Assembly: GCA_008508345.1 (NCBI GenBank) | Contig: QNGE01000107.1 | Span: 63,715 to 127,714, forward strand | Reading direction: 5' to 3' | Source: Paragonimus westermani | Taxonomy: Eukaryota > Platyhelminthes > Trematoda > Plagiorchiida > Troglotrematidae | Length of the DNA stretch: 64,000 nucleotides | Part shown: positions 47,990-59,394 of the stretch, one piece after another | Layout of the letters: every line of letters begins with the position of its first letter | Numbering within the stretch: position 1 is the stretch's first letter | Position numbers and translations under genes: made by a program | The notes under the pieces: model-generated | Seen by the model: only the letters and a program-made list of their open reading frames with translations | Database searches by the model: none | What the model was told of the DNA's origin: nothing

Positions 47990-48290
47990 CAAAGTTTTGG
48001 CATTTGGCCCAAAAGTATCATAATCTCCATTTTGGAACTGACCATCACTCACATTTGATCGCAGGCTTCGCATTCAGATAGACTTTCCAGTCAATCTTTT
48101 TCGAAAAGCAGCACTAGACTCGAGATTCACTCTCATTAGAGCTCACCAGTAGTGCATATTCTTGCAACGGCCAGGATTTGAACTCCGGCCATTCTAATCA
48201 TGAGGCAACCGTGTTGACCACTACGCCATTGACCTCACAGTAGGCACGACCGAATTATTAAATCTGAACGCTCAACCACTCGCACTCGCA
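47990..48290 (-). mobile_element. Sm-alpha-like SINE fused to the 3' end of LINE-B
   Basis: Read on the minus strand it holds box A TGGCGTAGTGG (48228-48218), an excellent match to the Pol III consensus, and box B GGAGTTCAAATCC (48186-48174) inside a T-arm-like hairpin. The hammerhead-derived motif (48155-48111) has a perfect 6-bp stem I (GCACTA/TAGTGC). Its core reads CTGGTGA, with A6 changed, and position 15.1 is T, so it is probably inactive. The 5' part matches the copy near 63.3 kb for about 45 bases before box A. That homology crosses the LINE-B stop codon at 48258-48260. Confidence 0.75.
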
Positions 48291-51200
48291 AACATCGCGA
48301 CGCCACATAGTCACGTCACTGCGACATATGGCACGCTTCCGCTCGCGGCTGTGCAATAACTGCTCGTTGAACGCTCGGACGCCCGCCCGAACCGTATTCC
48401 TCCAGGCCGTCCGGTTCAACGCCAAATCTTCCCAACATCTAAAATCAATGTTACAACGTGAAAGACTTACCTGCACAACATCCTGGTACCTCCGCTTCTG
48501 GCCACCGGGATTTCGCTTACCTGACTTCACTTGTCCGTACAGTAACTGCTTCGGGATACGGTCATCGCCCATCCGACGGACGTGACCGAGCCAACGGAGC
48601 TGGTTCAGCATCAACATGGCTTCCATCCCGTCCATGTCCGCTCGCCGCATTACCTCAGTGTTCGGAATCATGTCCGACCACCGAATACCCAAGATGCGCC
48701 TCAGACACTGAACATGGAAACGGCTCAAATAGCTCACGTTCCGCTGATACAGTGTCCACGTCTCACTGCCGTACAGCAGGATAGACAGCACCATTGAGCG
48801 GTAGACACACAACTTCGTGGCCATCTTCAGGCTGTGATTCTTCCAGACACGCCTTTCAAGACGTCCGAAAGCAGCGCTAGCCTTCGCCACACGCGCTCTC
48901 AACTCGCGGTCCACGGACAGATCTGTCGACAAGTTGCTACCCAAGTAGCAAAAATCCCCGCAGCCATTCACAGTGTCTCCAGCGATGCGAATTTCGGGTG
49001 GAGGTACACAAGCAGCACCTCCACCAGGAGAAGGCTGAAAAAACGAATACGTCTTACCTGTGTTGATGTCCAACCCGAACTTCGATGCTGCCGAAGCGAA
49101 TGCTGTAGCTAGACGTTGCAGCTCTTCTTCGCTGTGCGCTAGCAAGGCGCTGTCATCGGCGAACAGAAGCATCCGCATCCTTGAGGTCTGCAGCCGGGTT
49201 GAGGCGCCAAATCGTCGGATATTCAACAGACGCCCGTCCGTCCGGTACTCCACCTCGACGCCATCCTCTCCAGAGTTCTGAAAAGCAACTGTTACCATCG
49301 CAGTCAAATATAAACTAAATAGGGCTGGGGCTAGAACACAACCCTGCTTCACGCCAGTGACGATGTCGAAATCATCAGAGGTCGATCCACACGATTGCAC
49401 CTTCGCCTTCATGCCCGCATGCAACAATCTAACCATATTGACGAACTTACCTGGACATCCAAACTTACCAAGCACCGTCCACAGCGCCTCGCGGTTCACG
49501 GAATCGAACGCTTTGGTGAAGTCCACGAACAGGGCATACAAGGGCTGATTCCGTTCTCGGCACTTCTCCTGAAGCTGTCGAGCAGCAAACACCAGGTCGA
49601 TTGTACTCCGACTCGACCGAAATCCACACTGCTCCTCGGGAACATTCATCTCCAGAACGGACGCATTCAGTCGGTTCAGGAGGATTCTGGCAAGCACCTT
49701 GCCTGCACAGCTCAAGAGGCTGATACCTCGGTAGCTGTCGGTGCATTGCTTGCTACCCTTCCCTTTGAACAAGGGTACGATGAGGGCATCCTTGAAGTCT
49801 TGCGGCATCACCTCGTGCTCCCAGATGGAGTGAACCAGCTGGAGCAGAGCGCGTTCCAACGCCGGACCGCCATTCTTCAGGATCTCACCTGGCAGCCCAT
49901 CCTCGCCTGCAGCCTTCCCGTTGCGCAGTTGACCAATCGCCCTCTGCAACTCCAGCAAGTCGGGGGCGAGAGCAAGCGAAGATTTGACGTCCTGTTGCGG
50001 CAGACTGTTAACAGTCGCCCAATCAATTGTAGTAGGGCGGTTTAACAGGCTGCCGAAGTGTTTGCGCCATATTCCCATGATGTCTTCCGGCTGGCTGCAA
50101 GAACAACCGGTGTCCACGTCTACCAGTGCTTTAGTAGACTGGATAGACGGACCGAAGATCGCCTTAAGCGAATCGTAAAACTCCTTGTGTTGCCGACGAT
50201 CTGCGAAGCCCTGCATGCGCTCGCCCTGTTTCCTCCACCAGTTGTCCTTAATTCCGCGAACACGCTCAGCCAGTTGACGGCGGATATTCCGGAACCTAGT
50301 CTTCTTCGCTCCATTGCCAGGGTCCATTGTGCATGTGGCGAACGCGGCATTCTTCTCTCGTACCAAGTTGGAGATAGCCACGTTGTTGTCATCGAACCAA
50401 TCCGGGCGTTTCTTGCGCTCCACACCGATCGTCTCGGTGGCTGCTACCATAATCTGTTTCTTCAGTTGTTGCCACATACCCTCGGGGGTAGTGGGTACAG
50501 GAGCATTGTGCAGGCGAGCGACGACTGCACGTTGAAAGGCAGCCTTCGTCTCGAAGTTCTCCAACCTTCTGATATCCAGCTTCTGCCGTTGTCCAAAAGA
50601 TCTACAATAAACGGACTTGCGTACATGGATAAACAATTTGGTCCTGACCAGCCTATGATCTGTGCTACATTCAGCCCCGCGCATCACTCGCGTGATGCGC
50701 ACTTCACCAATGTCGCGCTGCCGCACAATCACGTAGTCAAGTAGGTGGTGGTGACCGCTTCGTGGATGAGTCCACGTCGTGATGTCGCTCGCATCCAGCT
50801 GGAATCGGGTGTTCGTGATAGCCAGCTCGTGAGTAGCACACAGGTGCAGCAGACGATCACCGTTCGCGTTGACTGAACCAATGCCGTAGGGTCCGAGGAC
50901 TCCCGGCCAAGCTACCGAGTCGCGCCCAACTCTAGCGTTCAAGTCACCCAAAACAAACAGTCGGTCATTCACTGGCGCAGACCGGATTGTGGCGGACAGC
51001 TGATCATAGAACTGGTCTTTTGTACCATCAGTGTGACACATAGTTGGACCATAAACGCTAACAAATGTAGCACACTTACCTCGACCGAGTCGCAGGCGTA
51101 TAGACAACATTCAAGGGCTGATGCCGTGCGGTTCGCCTATCATCAAACCATTGATGCGATCAGCGACTGCAAAACAGACACCACGCTCTCTAACACTGTT

Positions 51201-51437
51201 TGCAGGGTAACCTATCCAGTAGAACGTGTACCCAGCGCCTGCTTCCCGCAACTTACCTTGGTCTGCAAGCCTTGTCTCACTCAAGGCTGCTACGTCGATT
51301 CCATATCGGCGCAGTTCCATCGCGATCAGGGCGTTGCGCCGTCCCGTTCGTTCTATGGCGCTGCATCGATCTGGCAGCGTGCGCACGTCCTCTGTCCCAA
51401 TAGTAAGCGTCTTGTGTCCCGGGGCCTGATTGAGCAT
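48258..51437 (-). pseudogene. LINE-B endonuclease-reverse transcriptase, one in-frame TGA
   Basis: Two minus-strand frames (51437-51111 and 51110-48258) are the same frame, split only by TGA at 51113-51111. The first 108 codons start the endonuclease (LTIGTEDVRTL, ALSETRL). The 950-codon remainder continues it with LGDLNARVGRDS (about residues 56-67) and STDHRLV (about 144). RT fingers follow with YRGISLLSCAGKVLARIL (about 458), block A LFVDFTKAFDSVNRE (about 527), block B GVKQGCVLAPALF, and the catalytic LLFADDSALL (about 650). The C-terminal domain has LLYGSETWTLYQRN (about 780) and LRWLGHVRRMGDDR. All catalytic motifs look intact. It is by far the best-preserved coding sequence in the window. 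RTE-type assignment is by signature. Confidence 0.92.
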
Positions 51438-51502
51438 TATCTACTCGGGGGTTCGTGGTCGAGGGGAAGTGTGAGGGTGAGTGTCTGGCAGTAGCATATA
51501 TT

Positions 51503-51538
51503 CGCCTATCCACCCTGCCATGTGCAGAAGATAGGGCG
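51503..51538 (-). other. Conserved leader hairpin of LINE-B
   Basis: On the minus strand GCGGGATAG is read in reverse as CGCCCTATC (51538-51530), pairing with GATAGGCG (51510-51503). The inner stem CTGC/GCAG closes an ACATG loop. The same two stems occur at 9218-9253 with a different loop. Confidence 0.7.
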
Positions 51539-51690
51539 ACCCGGCTTATCCTGCGCGATGGCTGATGCAGTATGGTATTTGCTTCATTTTCTAATATCAT
51601 TGTCTGTATGGGCTTTGGATACTGCCAGGACGCCCAGACCTGTGCAGGAGAGCGATAAGGGCCCTCAGCCAAAGCCTTTGGCTAAAAAGC

Positions 51691-52600
51691 CTGTACCGCA
51701 AGGCATCAGGTGACTCACATACACACGCAGACGCTACAGCATCAACCACCTAGGAGAGGATCGACAGCCATATCAAAAGAGATCCAGCACACACTCACAG
51801 GAACAGTAATACTGTACGGACGATCCTAGCAGACAAACACACAGTCAGTCCAGGCAAAAACAACCATCTTGCTCAACGAAGCCGCAACACACGGTCACCA
51901 CGTACAACGAACGCATCTGCTTTTCGTCTGGTTGCCACCCTTTGACCAATCTGACAAGGTTGAACCTGCAACGACCGAAGTTCCAGTCAGCACAGCTGGC
52001 CAGATCAAAACAGCGCACAAGCCTGACCACCACGTCAAGGTAGCAGAAAAGGTCAAGTTTCACACACACACACACTCACATGTCGGACTAATCTTCTCAG
52101 AACCCACAAGTCTGAATCACCTATGGGGAGATAAAAGTATCGATTTTGAATCAACGTCAGAAGCGTGTACAATTAGAGTGTGTACAGCCCTAGGGAAGTC
52201 AGTTTGCGAACAACCACGATGATTGTAAGTGTGTCACGCCCCTTACTCCACCCCACCCAATTCGATCAGTGCTTGAATGTACTAACAGGTTATTCCAATC
52301 CCTAGTCCTCTAACCATTTTTCAAGATGAAGCAGGTTTCCAAAAAACAAAACGCCTTAATTTGAACAATATTGTGAAGGAACTTTTCACGTTGATCTCGA
52401 TAACGCATCAAAATGTCTTCATCAGGGATAAAATGGTCAACTAAGACGTTTACTGGGTGTGAAACTGTGGCATGTCAATCGACGCTTAGTTTTCCGGGTG
52501 TGGTTATCGTACCTTAAGTCACACTCCACAAGTGGTTCGATAAACCTGAAAACAAAGTGACGAGTCTTAGATTCTACGAAAAATGTTTTGTGGATCAGTA
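51691..52600. other. No recognised gene
   Basis: ORF 51869-52222 (plus, 117 codons) is low in recognisable features and overlaps a minus-strand ORF. A short CA repeat is at 52062-52080. It may be the flank of LINE-B. Confidence 0.35.
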
Positions 52601-52602
52601 CT

Positions 52603-52887
52603 TTAGTGATTTGTAAATCTGTTTCGTTCGTAAATAAAGCCTTTTATTACCTCTCGTTCGGTGGAAAAACTGTCGTAATGGTACAGTCCGTTAAGGAAAT
52701 ACCGTACTCTTACTTTGTCCACTTGCACCCACTGACTCACGCTAGTTTCCAGCCCAGCGTTTTCTAACACTGGGACGACTATAGAGGCTGGTGTGAGCAG
52801 CACGCAGTTATCGATCGTTGACCGTGGTGGCCAAAGAGTTGCCGATGTAGTCGAGCCACTTATCTGGAAATGCGCGCTCACCCTCAA
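52603..52887 (-). CDS. Unrecognised ORF, possibly an exon
   Basis: Ninety-four codons with fairly protein-like composition, including VDKVRVRYFLNGLYHYDSF near the C-terminal third. No family is recognised. The region just to the right is a GC-rich block, and the ORF may belong to an old repeat instead of a gene. Confidence 0.2.
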   Translation of the reverse strand: MRVSAHFQISGSTTSATLWPPRSTIDNCVLLTPASIVVPVLENAGLETSVSQWVQVDKVRVRYFLNGLYHYDSFSTEREVIKGFIYERNRFTNH

Positions 52888-53280
52888 CCTATCTACAGCC
52901 AGATTAACTGGCTCTGGTTTTGGTGGTGTGCTGTGCCCGTTCGTTTACGCAACTCGGTCTGGGGGCTTGGCCGTCCTTTAAGCCCCCTGGCCTGGGTCTC
53001 GGATTTTGATGCCGAGTCGCAGTTGTGTTTGCTGTGGCCGTGCCACCAACGTGTGCGTGTCTGTGCGGCAGGTTCGCGAGCTTGGGTCCCTGTCCATGGC
53101 ACGCTCTTACGTCTGCGATCTTGCGGTTGTCCGGTAGGATTTCTCATGTTCCATTCCTGTTGGACATGTGGGCCTTAATCTGCCTACGCCTGGGCGCCGA
53201 TATCGTGCTGCCTACCCTCAAACAGCACAGTCTTGATCGTGTGCTATCGGCCACAGTGCCTACCGTACATTAATCCTCAT
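52860..53280. other. GC-rich island, no recognised gene
   Basis: About 400 bp are visibly richer in G and C than the flanks. The block has overlapping plus-strand ORFs (52793-52981, 52870-53178, 53025-53273) and one minus-strand ORF (52893-53147). Mutually overlapping frames suggest that the base composition, not coding, keeps stops away. It could be a transferred repeat or a promoter-like block. Confidence 0.4.
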
Positions 53281-54893
53281 TGCTACCGCGCAACACTGCT
53301 GCCTGGTTGTTGCTGTCCCTTGCATTCAAGATGCTAACTCCATTGTCCACAAGTTGCAATACAATAGTTGTGTTAACAACTATGGTAAGAATTATGGGTA
53401 CAACGTGACGCCACGTTGGAACAGAAAAAAGTGCGGAAGTTGCGATGTGGTGACATTTGGTTTATTACCAGCAGTAACATTCCGCTTAAGCATCTTTTGT
53501 TCTGCCTGTACCTCGTCAAGAGTACGCATGCGTTTTGCTCCCTAAACCAATGTGATGACTAAACCAAGCCTGTATGTCATAAGGGAAAAACGGAAGGATT
53601 GAATACATCACACGCCCAATGTTTCTTTGGAGTGAACTTCGCTGACAATTGGATACGCTGAAAACTTCCCAGAAGTTCGCAACATAATGATTAAGTCCAA
53701 TTAGACAGCTAAAGAAAGGCATATTTGTGGTTCGGCGGTTCAAAGAAGACCATCTGGCAAATGATCCCAAACACAAATAAAGGTCTGTCTGATATCACAC
53801 TTACGCGTCTGTTGGGTTAAGCTTGGTTCAAACCACCAACAGAACAGTGCCGTATATTAGCAAAAGCGGTTCGTCTAACTATCCTATCTCTTGCTGTTTC
53901 CAAATTCACATGTAGTTGCAGTGACATTCACATTAACAGAACAGATCGACAATAAAGAAACAAGTCCCGAAATGGGTAAAGTAACTGATGAAACAACAAT
54001 CTTGAACCGTTGAACCCTTTGCTCGAAATCTTACATCATTGATTTTTAGACATTTCATGACAGCAAGTCATCAAGCTGACCCACTTAATTGATGCAAACT
54101 ATTGCTACATAACTGGAATCAGAATCTGTTATACTTTTGCAAGAGTATGTTTCGAACAGATTTCATCAGACTGCTGATTTCTCCGTTATATCAACGAAAT
54201 GCTGAACTGGATTAGAGACATTGTGAGCAAATGAAATCACGTTATAGCTCGCTGCATACAAATGGTTGGTGCACTGAAAAGGGTCCACTGTTAATCTAAC
54301 AGGGCGGATTACACCAGTTAAATTCAAACTGACACCTGTGGTAACCGTGGAACAGCCTAATGTTTAATCGACGTGGTGTTAACTACGCATATACGTAGGG
54401 ATAACCTGCTACGTCGTCTTTCTAATGCTACTTGGTAAATTATGCCAAACGGTGGGTGGTACGATGATCAATCTAGATATCCTTGACTTTCAGTTCAGAA
54501 AGTTTCCAACATAGTATATTACAACATTCATGGGGATTTAAAACTGTGATTTGTCTCATAAATGTACCTAAAATTGTGCATTGTTCACGCACAATAACTT
54601 TCTGTAAACCGTTCCACATTCGTCTACCGAATCAGTATCCTCTGGACAATTTCTCTTCAGTTTGTATCGATTGAAAAGTAAAGAGAACAGCTTATTACAA
54701 AGATTTATTCTTACGTTCAGAATAATGTAAGCAATGAAAAGCTTTGTCAGAAGTACGATTATTTGCTGTTTTTTGTTATCAAGCTCGCTGGCATACAAAC
54801 TACGAGAGGGAATGTTTACCAGATTGGGTCACCAAATCGAGCTACGAGCTTGGCGGTCGTGAGACTTACTTACATCACAAATGACGCAAAGAA
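53281..54893. other. No recognised gene
   Basis: Small ORFs only (53354-53545 plus, 53516-53776 minus, 54483-54674 plus). Nothing recognised. Confidence 0.3.
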
Positions 54894-55022
54894 TCAAATT
54901 TCCAGCGGATTTAAACGACCGAAAATGATGTTAGCCTCCAGCCTGTTGGCGACATATTCTTCAAGTATAGTGGAAACACGGAGGTTCGATAATTCGTCAG
55001 CGATATCAATCGCAGTGTCGTC
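54894..55022 (-). CDS. Possible terminal exon of an ankyrin-repeat protein
   Basis: On the minus strand, after an AG at 55024-55023, 42 codons run to TGA 54896-54894. The text begins DDTAIDIADELSNLRVSTI and continues EEYVANRLEANIIF. TAIDIADELxNxRVxxILEEY resembles the second half of an ankyrin repeat (G-T-A-x-D-x-A, then helix 2). A stop lies just upstream in this frame, so the acceptor is required. No upstream exon has been identified, and the acceptor has only a weak pyrimidine tract. Confidence 0.35.
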   Translation of the reverse strand, partial: DDTAIDIADELSNLRVSTILEEYVANRLEANIIFGRLNPLEI

Positions 55023-56250
55023 CTTTCATCCAAACTAATCAACACAAGGACTTTCACTTTGTTAAGAACAAAGGTTATTTCCTAGTGAATTCTTGTGGTC
55101 AAGTAGCCGAAAGGAATGTGAGTTTTACTGAACACAGTCGTCGTAAGATTATTCGTGGTTCCTCTGGTTAACCTTCTACAGTGCCACTTTTGCTGCATAT
55201 TTAAATGTCTACACTTTGCGCCCATTAATAAAATCTATTTTCCTGCGGTTTACGAGTTCGTTGACAAAACATAACTCACAAGCAATCGTCTTTCTGTGTA
55301 GTGTTCGAAACACATGTACGTAGGATTATCCCATAAGTGTAGCAAGCGTTTACAGGGTTGCGCTGATTACATTCGGCAACAACCGTCCCGGAGCTCAAAT
55401 CATGAGTTGTTCCCCACACTTACCGCTGGTACCCACGGTACAAAAGGCAACAGAGTGGAGTGCAGAATAAATGTAAAATTGATTCTTAACTGTGCGATGG
55501 TATCTCAAACCTGTTTTTGTTTCTTACCAATGAATCGGGTGGACTCCTTAATGATCCTACTAAACATTCAAACTTACTGAAGGCATTCTCATCCGTGTTT
55601 ACTTATTTTGAAGATGCGTAACCTCGTCACCATACAACACAACACTTTACAGAATATTGTACATATCATTTCTCAGACTATTTCCCAACCAGACTTAGAA
55701 ACATTTAAGGTTTAGTTCAGTAACCCTTGTAACTGATATCTCAACCAAAATTTGGCACATTCATAGGATCGGAGTGTGAGCATTCCCGTATCCGTGAAGC
55801 TAGTGAGACGTTGGAGAACGAGCAATTACTAATCACACAAACTAACGCATAACGTCGCCCAAAATAAAAGTAACGTTTCCTGAAAGAACACACCCTGATA
55901 TTTATCGCAAAATTTCGTCCAATGGCAGCAATTTCGTGAATGCGACGGTACATAATTGTTATAGTTAATGGCACATGAATTATATGCACTTCGAGACCGT
56001 TTGGGTTTGTCACGAATTTCTCAAAGTGACTTAAGCCCGGTTAAATTATATACAGGTGAACTGACCAGCTGGAGTGGGGCAGAACACATTAGGCGATGAT
56101 TTTTGTAGCTAGACACCACCTATGGAAGCATTTGGAAAAAGACCGTGAAACGGCAAACTCCGAAAAGTAACTTTCATGGAAATTCCGTATCATCGGCACC
56201 AAAACTTACAACTTATCAAATTTCGTCTACAACTTGGTTACAGTTTCACT
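55023..56250. other. No firmly recognised gene
   Basis: Around 55769-55851 (plus) an acceptor-like CATTCATAG precedes an open stretch with EHSRIREASETLENEQLL that ends at TAA. It could be a small terminal exon, but nothing links to it. ORF 55314-55580 is not recognised. Confidence 0.3.
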
Positions 56251-56251
56251 G

Positions 56252-56670
56252 CGTCTACTGTGAAGTCATTGGCGCAATGATGATTATAGTTACCTCATGG
56301 AAGAGCGGTCGGAATTCAGTCTCGGTCGGTTCAATGATATGCAGTACTGACGAGGTCTAACCCGAATGAAGCTCGAGTAAAATGGTACTTTTCGAGAGTG
56401 TTTCTTTTCGACTGACTGAACAGTCTACGTGAGTGTGACAGTTACTTCGCGTGTGAATGCTATTGGATCTGTGTATCCACTTTGGTTATTTTTGTTAATA
56501 GTTCAAATTTGACTGATATCTACATGCATAGTTTCCAGCTTCTCCACCTTTGAGCCGTGGTGACAATCACGCCGAAATCCTCTGGTGTACTATGTGATCT
56601 ACTTGTGTAATTCGTTGTAACCTTTTTAGTACAGTTAATTATTCCCTAATCAAAAGCCCTCTCTACCTAA
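56252..56670 (+). mobile_element. Sm-alpha-like SINE, inverted partner 1
   Basis: Position x pairs with 119538-x in 62868-63290, with no indel over at least 370 bp and only about a dozen mismatches. It has the tRNA-like head (box A region near 56268) and the ribozyme-derived stretch near 56318-56360, where the core reads CTGACGA. The 3' side of stem I and the cleavage site are lost. The body beyond 56400 is long and shared only with its partner. Confidence 0.75.
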
Positions 56671-57139
56671 ATGTATGCCTACAATGAAAGTGGCGGCTAT
56701 TTACCGCTGTTGTTTCTATTACCTCGAATTAGGAGTTGCAGTAGAATCCTGTTTCAACCCTAACAGATACGTCAATCGCACCCTAAGCCTAAATCATTCT
56801 TTTGCACGTTCTTAGAGCAAAAACTCCAAACTGTGTAGTGGGACCTCATTCTTCGTTACGACAGTTTTTGAATGAAGAAGTCATGGATGCACTTTTCTTT
56901 GTGACACATTGAAGCCTCCCCTCCGTAGTTCGATCAAACAAAGCCAAGGCAAGGGCGAAGAACATGGCTTGCGAATTTGTTTTGCAATTGTTTTTACCTA
57001 GAAAATGATGAATAGTTTCCGAAGAAGTTGTGAAGTGAACTAATCATTAATCCCGCAGTCAGATTACTTACTTAGAGACCTTCCCAATTTCGTTTACTGC
57101 ATTGTGAACATTGCTGCCGATTAATGCAACCTTCATCTT

Positions 57140-57260
57140 CAGATACATGTCCTCACAGACTTGACTCTAGTGGGCCTAGTCTGAGCTAATCAGCAGTGCG
57201 TATATAGTGATCGTTCAACAGTTCAACCCCAGTCCACATGAACTGGGAACAAACATGTTT
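57140..57260 (-). mobile_element. Old Sm-alpha-like SINE fragment
   Basis: The reverse complement shows a box B-like GGTTGAACTG, then TATACGCACTGCTGATTAGC, aligned with the segment that spans box B to the ribozyme start in the 48.1 kb copy. Strongly diverged; the ribozyme core is destroyed. Confidence 0.45.
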
Positions 57261-57984
57261 GACTCTACTCTGCTGACATCCGCCACAACTTTCTTAACCA
57301 GTGTATTGACGATAAGCTTAAATAAAAGCAAAACGTGAATTTACCGATAACATTTATAAGGGTAGTACTTGTGATGAAAGATCTAAGTGTGGGAGCTGCG
57401 ATGCAACCTGAATAATCGTTGGCTTTTAGTTAACTAATATCTACGCTTTACTTGTAAAATTGCTTCAGATTTCTCTGTTAAACCTCACTTCAAAAGTAAG
57501 CGTTGTTTGCTTTCATTCCAGCCCTCTTGTAAAGCTATGAAAACTGACTGCACCTGCACTCAACTGTTTCGAAATGTTTGCATGATCAAAGGCATCGGCA
57601 TGAATGCTTACTGTAATTAAAGAAGTGATCGGCAACGGTTTCTTTCCTGCTTATCCATTCAACAGGAGGTTCACACATAAATGTGCAAATATCTACAAAT
57701 TAGTGGTAACAGAATCTAAACTACAATCCCGTGTTTTCAAATACTGTTCAGCCAGCCCTTTTCCGAAAAAAAGAGTTCTGCAGCTGACCACAAGTGTATA
57801 TCCTCAGCGCATCCGGCATTTGCACTTCGGCCGTGTGTTCATGAAGAATTCGTGACGACTGCTGCCTTATTGATCTCGTGCCTGGGATGAGTATATTATG
57901 ATATACAGAAGTTTAACCATACTAGCCTGTTTGTAATGCTCAGACTACCAGATTATCTCGAAAGCAGACAAATTTTCCGTCATC

Positions 57985-58050
57985 TCAAATCGATATGCAT
58001 TACTGGTGAGCTGTTACTCGAGACTAGTGCTTCTTTTCGTGAAATCATGA
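57985..58050 (+). mobile_element. Sm-alpha-like SINE fragment with deleted ribozyme
   Basis: GATATGCATTACTGGTGAGC at 57991, followed by CTCGAGACTAGTGCTTCTTTTCG at 58017, matches the 48.1 kb copy. Stem II and the GAA of the hammerhead are missing, so a deletion removed the middle of the ribozyme. Confidence 0.65.
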
Positions 58051-58072
58051 AGGCTGAGATCAGTAGTGCGGT

Positions 58073-58339
58073 ATGCTCAAACTATGTGAAATTGAAATTT
58101 TGACATTACCGTGGCGAAAATCTACTCGATTCACCGCTTATCCAAACCCTGACACAACAGAAGATCTGACAAGTGACCAACCCAAATGTCGCCTTAAATA
58201 CACAACATTAGGATTGGATGAACGATCTCAGTGTTGTGTCTTCCGGTATCCACCGGCTTGTTTGTTCCGTATTGCACCAACTGACATGCAGTTTGTGACT
58301 TTGCATGTGCTAATACGATCAGCCAATGACAGACTGTGA
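58073..58339 (+). CDS. Candidate exon, unrecognised
   Basis: An 88-codon frame right after a SINE fragment. From about residue 12 it reads LPWRKSTRFTAYPNPDTTEDL and later CCVFRYPPACLFRIAPTDMQF, which looks protein-like (balanced composition, aromatic/proline motifs). No family, splice partner or promoter is identified. The first dozen codons are probably not part of any real exon. Confidence 0.3.
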   Translation: MLKLCEIEILTLPWRKSTRFTAYPNPDTTEDLTSDQPKCRLKYTTLGLDERSQCCVFRYPPACLFRIAPTDMQFVTLHVLIRSANDRL

Positions 58340-58660
58340 TTTCTTTAATTCTGTTGTAAATCCATAAATTGGGCTTCTCAACTCATGAATAACAACTGAT
58401 TACTGCTACCAGTACCAGGTCTTTTCCTTATTACTTTCGTGGGAGGTCTCAATTCAAATACGATTTCTAGGACTATTCGAAGTCCATAATTTTAAGTACC
58501 ACAGTACCATTCTTCGTCAATCAGGTAATGTTTGTTTCCGCTTGCTGTCCCCTCTCATTTTTCATGTTAATGAAAACTTTATGCCTTCCATTTGTCCATC
58601 CCACCAAGTCATTCATCTGATCATTCAATCAACAAGCGATGTGTATTTTCCATTTTCCTT

Positions 58661-58843
58661 CCAAGTGGATGGAATAAGGGAGGTTACCCTAAACCGGACA
58701 CTCACGCAAAAATGCCGGATTCAAAAGGCTGGGAACGGGCTTACATTTTTCGCTTGATCTACAGGCAGAAAATCTCTTCAGTTGAAAGTCCAAGCCGCCA
58801 TGACCTGTTATCGCCCAGAGTTACACAGCACCGTGGTAACTGA
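58661..58843 (+). CDS. Candidate terminal exon, unrecognised
   Basis: A strong pyrimidine-rich acceptor (TTTTCCATTTTCCTTCCAAG) ends at 58662. Downstream a frame reads GWNKGGYPKPDTHAKMPDSK and RAYIFRLIYRQKISS to TGA 58841. A second frame also stays open for 30 codons, so the phase is ambiguous. It could pair with the candidate exon at 58073-58339 on the same strand, but I cannot find a matching donor. Confidence 0.3.
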   Translation, partial: PSGWNKGGYPKPDTHAKMPDSKGWERAYIFRLIYRQKISSVESPSRHDLLSPRVTQHRGN

Positions 58844-59394
58844 GGCTGCTGACCTATGGGCAACCTTATAACACAAACCATCTAGTTCTATCTGATATCT
58901 GACTTCACATTTATGGTGTTTTATTGGGACCTGGAAGTTGCCTATGATAGAATGGCTGAAAATGAACGTAGTAGCTGTCTTTGATAAGAATGCAGCAAAC
59001 GTACACACAAAGCTGTACGAGCACGAGCTTAATTCAGTAACTATTCTGATGATAGCTCACAACTTTCAGGTTGTGTTCATTAGGAACACGTTGACCTCAA
59101 GTGTGAGGGAATAGGTGCTGACATCATGGCACTCCGAACGCTTCTTGTAGACATGGTGGTGAGTGCGAAATTGTTTCTATCAGTCATGCAGTGGTGTTAC
59201 TTCACTGTTATACTCTCGGTGTCCGACGACGAGTTTAGACCGTTCCTAAGTCTGTAATCTCCCTTGAGAGTTTTACCAAAGCCGTCGAGACTTGTTTTCT
59301 TACGGTGAGTCGAACATACTAAAACCATATACCATACAAATCAAGGTTACAACATCAAAGCCAGTTTAAGGTGAAGTGTGTAGAGTTTTTCTCT

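Larger units (their letters stand above)
48240..51690 (-). mobile_element. LINE-B, nearly intact RTE-like LINE
   Basis: It comprises a 5' leader (about 51690-51440) with blocks shared with LINE-A, one long ORF with a single stop, and a 3' end that passes straight into an Sm-alpha-like SINE rather than a simple repeat tail. Leader block 51639-51618 equals 9117-9138 of LINE-A over 22 bases, and the hairpin at 51538-51503 is also shared. It is unrelated to LINE-A at simple inspection in much of the ORF, so the shared leader stands out. Few defects suggest a young insertion. Confidence 0.85.

Noticed and set aside
48458..50744. Long plus-strand ORFs opposite LINE-B (up to 228 codons)
   Set aside because: They are shadows of the 950-codon minus-strand frame, with no motif of their own.
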